Origin: an uncultured Gammaproteobacteria bacterium
GTDB lineage: Bacteria; Pseudomonadota; Gammaproteobacteria; HK1
NCBI GenBank assembly: GCA_958295835.1
Contig: OY282378.1
Span: forward strand, 4,985,694 to 5,049,693
DNA length: 64,000 nucleotides
Direction of reading: 5' to 3'
The stretch's first letter is position 1. Every line of letters begins with the position of its first letter. The notes beneath the pieces were generated by a model. That model saw only the letters and a list, made by a program, of their open reading frames with translations. It made no database searches and was not told the DNA's origin. Shown here piece after piece: positions 1 through 6,486 of the stretch. The translations under genes and the position numbers were made by a program.

Positions 1-1329
1 CGATTGTCTTCCCGGGCGCGCTTGTCGGGCGATGGGTTCCTGCACGAGGTCTGGCCCGGCATCCTGGCCACCACCGGTCCCCACGACGCCCTCACGGAGG
101 CGTTGACCCAGTGGAGCATGGCCGATCCGAGGCCGCTGGTGCTGCTGATCGACGAGATCGACTCCCTGATCGGCGACAGCCTGATCTCCGTGCTCCGACA
201 GTTGCGGGCCGGCTACGACCAGCGTCCGGAGGGCTTTCCGCAGAGCGTGGCGCTGTGCGGGGTGCGCGACGTACGCGACTATCGCATCCGTTCGAGCTCG
301 GAGAACGCGGCGATCACCGGCGGCAGCGCGTTCAACGTCCGGGCCGAATCGTTGCGCCTGGGGGACTTCACAGAGGCCGAGGTACGCGCGCTGCTCGCCC
401 AGCACACCGAGGAGACCGGGCAGGCGTTCACCCCCGAGGCACTGGAGACGGTGTGGACCGAGACCCGAGGCCAGCCCTGGCTGGTGAACGCGCTATGCGC
501 CAGAGCCTGCTTCGCCGCCGAGGCCGGCCAGGACCGCGCCCGCGCGATCACCCGCGACGCCCTCCTCGACGCCCGCGAGCACCTCGTCGTGAGCCGGCAG
601 GTCCACCTCGACCAGCTTGCCGACAAGCTCCGGGAAGACCGCGTGCGGCGCGTCGTCGAGCCCTTGCTGAGCGGGAGCGACGAGGCGCGGTACCACGCTC
701 ACGACCTGGAGTACGTCCGCGACCTGGGCTTGGTCGCGCACGACGACCCGCTACGCATCGCCAATCCCATCTACGCCGAGGTCGTGCCTCGTGAGCTGAC
801 CTGGGCGGTACAGTCGAGCCTGTTGCAGGAAGTGGACTGGTACGTCGATGCCGAAGGCAGTCTCGACGTGGGCAAGCTGCTCGGGGCCTTCCAGGCGTTC
901 TTCCGGGAGCACTCGGAGCACTGGCTGGGGCGCTTCGACTACGTGGAGGCCGGCCCGCAGCTCGTGTTGCAGGCGTTCCTGCAGCGGGTGGTGAACAGCG
1001 GCGGGCGCATCGAGCGGGAGTACGGCCTGGGGCGGGGACGCACGGACCTGCTGATCGTGTGGCCGCGGGGCGGGGGCAGCGGCGAAGGCACACCCGGACC
1101 CACGCCCGCGGACAGGTACGTGGTCGAATGCAAGGTGCTGCGGAGGAGTCTCGAGACCACCCTCCGTGAAGGGCTCGAACAGACCGCGGGCTACATGGAC
1201 CGTTGCGGGAGCCGGGAAGGCCATCTGGTCATCTTCGATCGGAGCGAGGGGAAGGCGTGGGAGGAGAAGATCTTCCGGCGCGAAGAGTCGTCTTCAATCG
1301 GGCGCACGATCACCGTGTGGGGGATGTGA
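1..1329 (+). CDS. AAA ATPase with C-terminal PD-(D/E)XK nuclease-like domain (5' end outside window)
   Basis: The reading frame is open from base 1, so the gene begins before the window. It aligns along its whole length with the complete paralogue at 34977-36527, starting about residue 94 of that protein; the missing part would carry the Walker A loop. What is present is a Walker B-type strand ending LLIDEIDSL, a helical middle, and a C-terminal D...ExK signature (RTDLLI, then VVECKV about 30 residues later) typical of PD-(D/E)XK nuclease folds. The family is an ATPase-nuclease of unknown biological role often seen in accessory DNA. Relative to the paralogue it has short insertions after the DVRDYRIRS segment and between the D and ExK motifs. 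No partner gene is visible. Family call confident; function unknown. Confidence 0.8.
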   Translation, partial: RLSSRARLSGDGFLHEVWPGILATTGPHDALTEALTQWSMADPRPLVLLIDEIDSLIGDSLISVLRQLRAGYDQRPEGFPQSVALCGVRDVRDYRIRSSSENAAITGGSAFNVRAESLRLGDFTEAEVRALLAQHTEETGQAFTPEALETVWTETRGQPWLVNALCARACFAAEAGQDRARAITRDALLDAREHLVVSRQVHLDQLADKLREDRVRRVVEPLLSGSDEARYHAHDLEYVRDLGLVAHDDPLRIANPIYAEVVPRELTWAVQSSLLQEVDWYVDAEGSLDVGKLLGAFQAFFREHSEHWLGRFDYVEAGPQLVLQAFLQRVVNSGGRIEREYGLGRGRTDLLIVWPRGGGSGEGTPGPTPADRYVVECKVLRRSLETTLREGLEQTAGYMDRCGSREGHLVIFDRSEGKAWEEKIFRREESSSIGRTITVWGM

Positions 1330-1717
1330 GGGCGCGTGACAACCGGCCGTGAGCGGCCGGATCTCCGCTGCTGCGACAACTCTCGGAAGTCCGGTCAGCC
1401 GGTGCGAGGGGGACGGGTGGCGCGTGCGCCCCGGCGCTACGACACCTCTGGGAGGCCGGTCAGCCCGTGCCCCGCAAACGCTTTGTTTATCGGCCCCTTT
1501 TGCGGCGCGCAGATCCGTGACCCGCTGACCTTGACGGATCGCCGGAGCTACGAGTCGGGGTCGGCGCTCTGCTCGCGCGGGCTCGGGACGCTGCGCTTCT
1601 CGACCGTCGCGGACGGGAGCACCGAGATGCGCCGCGCCGCGCGCGAAGAGCTGCGCCGAGGGGGGACCCGGATCAAGGTCATGGGCTCCGGCGGAGTGGC
1701 GTCGTCGGCTCTCGCTG
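1330..1717. other. Gene-poor spacer
   Basis: Apart from the hairpin at 1343-1360 I see no convincing gene. Open frames on both strands have arginine/proline-rich translations with no recognisable domain and look like chance frames in high-GC DNA. Confidence 0.5.
1343..1360. terminator. Short perfect hairpin after the AAA-nuclease gene
   Basis: A 7-bp perfect GC stem (CCGGCCG/CGGCCGG) with a TGAG loop begins 14 bases after the stop codon. There is no T tract, so it could be an intrinsic terminator of the weak high-GC type or simply an inverted repeat. Confidence 0.35.
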
Positions 1718-2080
1718 CTACCGGCGGAACCCGTACTCCAGGGTGAAGAACCGTGCGTTGAGGGCAGCCAACGGCTTGCGAAGCTTCTCGATCTCCGATT
1801 CCGGGCCGTGCACTTCGAGACGCGCAAGTGTGGAGATCTTGAAGGCTTCTTCAAGCAGGGGGGTGACGTTCTCGATGTGGGCGAGCAGGGCCGGTCCATC
1901 CACGTAGCCCTCACGGCAATGCGCGGTGTGGTCGTCGAACGAGAACCCGTAGTAGAGGCAGCCGGACTCCTCCTCCGTCTTCGCCACGAAGCGCTCGCAC
2001 AGCGCCTTGAATTCATCCAGATGGCCGGACTTCACCTCGAAGTACGGGACGATGGTGCAACAGGTATCGTTCGTGGCCAT
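1718..2080 (-). CDS. Small dimeric alpha/beta-barrel (ABM-like monooxygenase fold) protein
   Basis: A 120-residue protein whose N-terminal half (PYFEVKSGHLDEFKALCERF, then EEESGCLYYGFSF) has the spacing of antibiotic-biosynthesis-monooxygenase/quinol-monooxygenase-like domains: a beta strand, a helix that gathers residues, then a second strand after an E-x-G-C turn. The open frame runs upstream to 2467, but the start at 2080 is preferred because GGAG lies 9 bases upstream and residues before it belong to an unrelated methyltransferase relic. Proteins of this fold act on quinones or small aromatic metabolites or protect against reactive species; the substrate here cannot be told. A second ABM-like gene lies at 4198-4488. 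Confidence 0.6.
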   Translation of the reverse strand: MATNDTCCTIVPYFEVKSGHLDEFKALCERFVAKTEEESGCLYYGFSFDDHTAHCREGYVDGPALLAHIENVTPLLEEAFKISTLARLEVHGPESEIEKLRKPLAALNARFFTLEYGFRR

Positions 2081-2181
2081 GGCTTCGCTCCGGGATTCGG
2101 CGGGGATTTCGTCGATCAGGATGGAGTAGCCATTGTCGCATACCGGGCAGGGCTCCGGCCGTTCGTACGGCGCCGTCGGAT

Positions 2182-2467
2182 TCAAAAGCCTGCATACGGA
2201 TCCAATACCACGCCATTGGGCCGACTCGTTATCTCTACGCAACGCCGATCCAGCGTGGAAGGTTTCGGCGATATTTCCAATGTAGTCTTCAAGGGAATCA
2301 TCCCGGCCGATTTGCTGATCTGCTTCATGGTCTCTCAAGGACCAATACGGCGGAGACATGACGACGGTCTGGATGCTTTTCCGGGGGATAAGGTCCAAAG
2401 CGTCGATCGCGCCCGTGAATGAGTACGGACTGCGAAAACGAGTCGACAGGGGCGTCGTTCTTGCCAA
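2182..2467 (-). pseudogene. Relic of a DNA (cytosine-N4/adenine-N6) methyltransferase
   Basis: In one minus-strand frame (2467 to about 2260) the translation contains TVVMSPPYWSLRDH followed by QIGRDDSLEDYIGNI, the motif IV region of beta-class DNA methyltransferases. About 40 bases further on, in a different frame (2220-2182), comes PNGVVLDPYAGF then a stop, which is motif I (normally DPFxGxGTT) at the C-terminal end of such enzymes. The TRD and everything between is missing, so the gene has suffered an internal deletion plus frame change and is dead. The first frame reads on without a stop into the ABM gene at 2080, giving a misleading 249-codon chimera. Confidence 0.7.
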
Positions 2468-2579
2468 TCAGTCGGAAACCGTCCGTGGATGGCTGTACCT
2501 GTACCGTTCCCTTCCGGCAGCCTGACGGCGACAGAGCGGACCACTTCGGTTTGGCAAGCCGTGACGTCATCGCCGCCGC

Positions 2580-2604
2580 GCGGGACCCGCTCGCCCGGTC
2601 CCGC
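2580..2604 (-). terminator. Terminator-like hairpin after fdrA
   Basis: An 8-bp perfect stem (GCGGGACC/GGTCCCGC) with a 9-base loop starts 6 bases past the fdrA stop on the minus strand. No T run follows. Confidence 0.45.
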
Positions 2605-2610
2605 CCCCGA

Positions 2611-4122
2611 TCAGCGTTCGTACCCGAGGATCATGGCGGCGACGGTGGCGGCATCGGCGTTCGAAGGCGCGACGATCACCCCGGCGTCGGCAAGCATCGC
2701 GGCTTGGCGCTTGTCGTCCTGCGGATCGTCGCGGGTGCCGCAGACCGACGCGACGACCGCGGGACCCCTGCCCTCCACGGCCAGGACCGCATCGCGAACC
2801 GGACGCGCGGGGTCGGCGTGCGCGCCGAGACCGAGCACCACGTCGAGCAGCACGACGGCGACGTCCGGCCCGGCGAGCGCCTCGCACAGCTTCTCGGTAC
2901 GGGGGGCGGGATCGATCATCGGATGGGGACGACCAACGGTGTACTCGTCGGCACCGAGATCGACCACGGTATGCGAAGACACCGTGCCGACCCGCGCAGG
3001 TGGAGCGACGTTCGAGGCGACGTCGATCCCCGCCGCCGCGAGCACCGCGTACGCCTCCGCCGCGAGCGTGCCCCCGCAGAAGAGGCCGCGAAGTGCGCGG
3101 CGTCCCGGCTCCAGTCGCGCCGCCGCGTCCCGCGCCGCCTCGCCGGGGTCGTAGTCCGGGGCGATCGGACGACCGGTCGCGCGTTCGACCGCGGCCTTGA
3201 GCGTGGGTACGAGCACCGGTCCTGCCGGCGGCGCCTCGATCCCGCCCTCGCCGGCGCCGAACACGACCGCGGTACACGGCTTGCCCGCCGCGGCGAGCCG
3301 TGCGAAGACGGTGCGCGCGGTTCGTGGTCCGGGCGGCTTGGAGACGAGGATCAGGTGATCGGTCCCGGCATCCGCCGCGAGGAGATCGATGGCGTCCAGC
3401 GTGCTGACGCCGCCGACCGCGTCGGAGAGGTCGCGCCCGCCCACGCCGACCCCGTGCGAGATGCCGGCGCCGGCGCGCGCAAGCAGCACCGCCACTTCCT
3501 GCAAGCCCGTCCCCGATGCCGCGATCACCCCCACCCGCCCGCGGGGGACGACGTTCGCGAACGCCAGCGGCGTTCCCGCGACGTACGCGGTGCCGCAGTC
3601 GGGACCCATCACGATCAGCCCGCGCGCGTGCGCTAGGGCCTTGAGCGCGCGTTCCGATTCCAGCGGGACGTTGTCGCTGAACAGCATCACGTTCAGTCCG
3701 CGGTCCAGCGCGCGCCGCGCCTCGCGGACCGCATAGACGCCAGGGACCGAGACGAGCACGAGGTTCGCATCCCCCATGCGGTCGAGGGCGCCATCGAGGG
3801 TGCGGGGCTGCCATTGTCCGCCCTCGGCCGGCGCGCTCTTTCGTTCGAGCGCGTCCCCGGCCCGGACGAACGCGGCCTCGGCTGCCGCCTCGCCGGAGGC
3901 GCGGACCGCGACGACGAGATCGTTCGGCCCCGCTGCCTCGCCTGCCGGTGCGAGCAGCCCGGCCTCGCGCATGATCTCGACGTTCGCCGGGGTGCCGATC
4001 ATCGCCACCGCGTCCTCGACCCCCGGCAACGCGGCGAGATCTCCCGAGATCCGCATCAGCGCAACGGAATCGAGGTAGAAGCCGCGCCGCACCTCGTTGA
4101 CGACCACCGTGTCCGTGTTCAC
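2611..4122 (-). CDS. fdrA: FdrA-family protein (succinyl-CoA-synthetase-like fold; AllF type)
   Basis: A 503-residue protein matching FdrA: an N-terminal segment with DTVVVNEVRRGFYLDSVALM, a CoA-binding-like Rossmann segment (VIMGPDCGTAY, then GRVGVIAASGTGLQEV) and a ligase-CoA-like half (GTDHLILVSKPPGPRT). In E. coli the FdrA, YlbE and YlbF proteins (AllF, AllG, AllH) form the oxamate carbamoyltransferase of anaerobic allantoin degradation. The start is GTG, overlapping the stop of a ylbE remnant (GTGA), so fdrA was translated coupled to an upstream ylbE. An intact ylbE lies at 33183-34616. No YlbF, carbamate kinase or allantoin gene is in the window, so the reaction performed here is unproven. 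Confidence 0.85.
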   Translation of the reverse strand: MNTDTVVVNEVRRGFYLDSVALMRISGDLAALPGVEDAVAMIGTPANVEIMREAGLLAPAGEAAGPNDLVVAVRASGEAAAEAAFVRAGDALERKSAPAEGGQWQPRTLDGALDRMGDANLVLVSVPGVYAVREARRALDRGLNVMLFSDNVPLESERALKALAHARGLIVMGPDCGTAYVAGTPLAFANVVPRGRVGVIAASGTGLQEVAVLLARAGAGISHGVGVGGRDLSDAVGGVSTLDAIDLLAADAGTDHLILVSKPPGPRTARTVFARLAAAGKPCTAVVFGAGEGGIEAPPAGPVLVPTLKAAVERATGRPIAPDYDPGEAARDAAARLEPGRRALRGLFCGGTLAAEAYAVLAAAGIDVASNVAPPARVGTVSSHTVVDLGADEYTVGRPHPMIDPAPRTEKLCEALAGPDVAVVLLDVVLGLGAHADPARPVRDAVLAVEGRGPAVVASVCGTRDDPQDDKRQAAMLADAGVIVAPSNADAATVAAMILGYER

Positions 4123-4193
4123 TCCGCGTCCATCCCCTCGGTGAGCGCCGCCACGGCCCGCTCGAAGCAGACGAACGGCACGTTCACGATTTC
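4119..4193 (-). pseudogene. ylbE: C-terminal remnant of a ylbE gene
   Basis: The minus strand reads EIVNVPFVCFERAVAALTEGMDAE then stop, nearly the same as the last residues of the intact YlbE in this window (IVNAPLACFEQAVAALVEGMDEG then stop). The DNA match to 33186-33256 is close but not identical. The frame ends five bases before the ABM gene stop at 4198. Its TGA overlaps the GTG start of fdrA. It shows that a ylbE-fdrA operon existed here and that all but about 24 codons of ylbE were lost. Confidence 0.8.
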
Positions 4194-4197
4194 CCGG

Positions 4198-4488
4198 TTA
4201 CAGAATCTTGCAGACGTGGATGTCGCGCGACTCGATGACGTCCGCGTAGCGCTCGCGGGTGCGGGCGAGGATCAGCGATGCCTTGTGGGTCTCCGGCGCG
4301 GCCTCGCCGACGTACATCTCGTAGAGGAAGACGCGGCCCCCGCCTTCGAGCGGATCGCATACCTCGAACCGGAGACAGCCCTCTTCGCTCGCGAGCGTCT
4401 GCACCGCGTGCTCCCTGATGGTTTCGAGAAACCGCGCCTTCGTGCCCGGTTCGACCTTGAAGTCCATCACGAGACAGATCCGGCTCAT
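4198..4488 (-). CDS. ABM-domain (antibiotic biosynthesis monooxygenase-like) protein
   Basis: A 96-residue single-domain protein: MSRICLVMDFKVEPGTKARF, a long helix, then EEGCLRFEVCDP, RVFLYEMYVGEAAPETHKAS and a C-terminal strand, the full alpha/beta-barrel half-unit of ABM proteins such as YgiN or LsrG. The start at 4488 is preferred over the longer frame (to 4557) because AGGAAGG sits about 10 bases upstream and the extra residues look non-coding. Its 3' end abuts the ylbE relic, so it appears to have been joined here by a rearrangement. Substrate unknown. Confidence 0.7.
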   Translation of the reverse strand: MSRICLVMDFKVEPGTKARFLETIREHAVQTLASEEGCLRFEVCDPLEGGGRVFLYEMYVGEAAPETHKASLILARTRERYADVIESRDIHVCKIL

Positions 4489-4739
4489 TGCACGGTGCCT
4501 TCCTGACGATGGGGGGCAAGAGTGTAGCCCGAATCGCGCCGGGCGATTCCTTGGCAATCACGCCTGCCGCATCATGGGCGCGTGGCGGATACGGGGCGCC
4601 ATCGCCCGGACGCGGCGCCGTCCGGCGATCCCGCGGCGGGGGGCCGTGCACTATCACCGGCGGCTCCGCCTGTTGCATCATGCTCCACCCTGCCGCCCGA
4701 GCGGCGGCGCCCAGGCGTTCGCGAAGGGCGCGCGGCCGC

Positions 4740-4892
4740 ACCACCGGCAAGGTCCTCGCCCTCGGCTACGTCCGGGTCGACGGGGTGACCGCCAACGCCG
4801 CCTGCGACGTGGAGGTGATCGGCAGGCTCGTTCCCGCGCACCGGCTCGAACGGCCTCCCGTCGATCCGGAAGGAAAGCGGATGCGGGGCTGA
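4740..4892 (+). pseudogene. C-terminal remnant of a GcvT-fold protein
   Basis: The last 50 codons before the stop read TTGKVLALGYVRVDGVTANA, then CDVEVIGRLVPAHRLERPPV and DPEGKRMRG. This is the C-terminal barrel of aminomethyltransferase-fold proteins, especially the tail of dimethylglycine/sarcosine dehydrogenase-like fusions. Upstream the frame turns into arginine/alanine-rich sequence without homology, so the rest of the gene is gone. It ends 34 bases before the M24 gene and probably marks a former operon with it. Confidence 0.6.
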
Positions 4893-4926
4893 ACCCGGCC
4901 ATCGGCAACGAACTTCGGAGGAGACG

Positions 4927-6183
4927 ATGAAACCCGTCGGCATGAACGCCACCGGCCGCGATGCTTCCGCCAACCCGGCCTTCCCGCCGGCCCCCGTCCC
5001 CGGTCGGCCCGACGTCGCCCTCGACCGCGTGGCCGCCTGGCGCCTCGGGCGCCTGCGGGAACAGCTCCACCGCGCCGATGCCGCGCTTGCCGTCCTGACG
5101 AGTCCGGTCAGCCTGCGCTACGCCACGGACTTTCGTGACTACGCGCTGTTCCAGTCCCATATCCCGACCTTCTACGCATTCGTCGCCGCCGACGGACGGG
5201 TGATCATGCACGGCGCGAGCCGCACCGCGGCCGGCCGCTTCGACGAAGTGCGCCCCGCGCGTGCGGTGAGCTTCTTCAACGCGGGCGGGAACCTGAACGA
5301 CGAGGCGCGCGCCCTCGCCCGGGACGTCACGGACTTTCTGGCCGACATCGGCGCCTCCGAGCGTCGCGTCGCCGTGGAGTACGTCAACCCGAGCATCACG
5401 GGCGCGCTGATGCAGGCCGGGCTGGACGTGATCGACGCCGTCGATCTCGTGGACCGGGCGCGGTCCGTCAAGTGCGACGGCGAGATCGAGTGCATGCGCT
5501 GGTCCCTGCGGGTGGCGGAGGCAGGCATGAGGCGGATGGAAGCGGCGCTCGCGCCGGGAATCACCGAGAACCAGCTATGGGCGCTGCTGCACGAGACGAA
5601 CATCTCCAACGACGGAGACTGGATCGACGGGCGGATGCTCTGCTCCGGTCGCAGAACCAACCCCTGGTTTCAGGAGGCGACCGCCAAGACCATCGATGCC
5701 GGCGAGCTCGTCGCCTTCGACACCGACATGGTCGGGCCGTTCGGCTACTGCGCGGACGTCTCCAGGACCTGGCTCTGCGGGGACGGCGCGGCAACGCCCG
5801 GGCAGCGCGAGATCTATCGGCGCGCCTTCGATGAAGTACAGCACAACATCGCACTCATCAAGCCCGGCATGAGCCTGCGAGAGGTGAGCGAGCGAGGCTT
5901 CCGGCAGCCGGAGATCTTCATCCCCAACCGGTATCCCTGCCTCGCCCACGGCGTCGGCATGAGCGACGAGTATCCGAAGATCTACTACCGCGAAGACTGG
6001 GAAGCCCGCGGCTACGACGGGATCATCGAGGAGAACATGGTGCTGTGCGTGGAGAGCTACACCGGCGCGGTTGGCGGCGCCGAGGGGGTCAAGCTGGAGG
6101 AGCAGGTGCTCGTCACCAGCCGCGGCTGCGAGGTACTGTCGGACTATCCGTTCGACGCCCGGCTGCTCGCCGGTCACGGCTGA
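4927..6183 (+). CDS. M24 (creatinase/aminopeptidase P-fold) enzyme, DddP-like
   Basis: A 418-residue pita-bread-fold protein. The N-terminal creatinase domain (about 30-180) precedes the catalytic domain. The segment GRRTNPWFQE, then AFDTDMVGPFGYCADVSRTW, CLAHGVGMSDEYP, VLCVES and VKLEEQV gives D265, D267, D277, H341, E376 and E391, the same set of metal-ligand positions used by the iron-dependent DMSP lyase DddP, and the surrounding motifs resemble DddP more than Xaa-Pro peptidases or creatinase. DddP cleaves DMSP to dimethyl sulfide and acrylate in the cytosol. However, many uncharacterised M24 proteins share these motifs, and the GcvT-like relic just upstream would also suit methylated-amine metabolism. 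Strong RBS GGAGGAG before the ATG. Fold certain, substrate open. Confidence 0.75.
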   Translation: MKPVGMNATGRDASANPAFPPAPVPGRPDVALDRVAAWRLGRLREQLHRADAALAVLTSPVSLRYATDFRDYALFQSHIPTFYAFVAADGRVIMHGASRTAAGRFDEVRPARAVSFFNAGGNLNDEARALARDVTDFLADIGASERRVAVEYVNPSITGALMQAGLDVIDAVDLVDRARSVKCDGEIECMRWSLRVAEAGMRRMEAALAPGITENQLWALLHETNISNDGDWIDGRMLCSGRRTNPWFQEATAKTIDAGELVAFDTDMVGPFGYCADVSRTWLCGDGAATPGQREIYRRAFDEVQHNIALIKPGMSLREVSERGFRQPEIFIPNRYPCLAHGVGMSDEYPKIYYREDWEARGYDGIIEENMVLCVESYTGAVGGAEGVKLEEQVLVTSRGCEVLSDYPFDARLLAGHG

Positions 6184-6299
6184 GCGCCGATGAACGGCTC
6201 CGCACCGAGATGCACCTCCAGCGCCTTGATTTGCCGGCTGACCGCCGAGGTGCTCATGTCCGGGGATTCGGCGGCGCCCACGAAGCTCTCCGTGCGGGT
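6174..6299 (-). pseudogene. N-terminal HTH remnant of a LysR-type regulator
   Basis: The frame reads SFVGAAESPDMSTSAVSRQI then KALEVHLGAEPFIGAQP and stops. This is the recognition helix and wing of a LysR-family HTH with the effector domain missing. It faces the M24 gene and overlaps its last codons, so it may be the vestige of a regulator of that locus. Bases 6300-6486 show nothing further. Confidence 0.6.
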
Positions 6300-6486
6300 T
6301 GCCGCCTCGCCGCCGGTGACCGGCGCCGGATGCCGTTCCCGCGCGCCGGCCGGACACCGTTCGGATCGCATCCCGCCCTGCCGCTCGCGACGTGCGCCTC
6401 ATCCGGGGTGAAATTCGATCGGGGCGCCGAACGCATCGGCCGGCGCGATGCACCGAGCCTGTCGCGGCCGATTCGCCGTCCCGGCT

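Noticed and set aside
2419-3636. A 405-codon plus-strand frame opposite fdrA
   Set aside because: Arg/Gly/Asp-rich antisense frame; FdrA on the other strand has family motifs and a coupled start.
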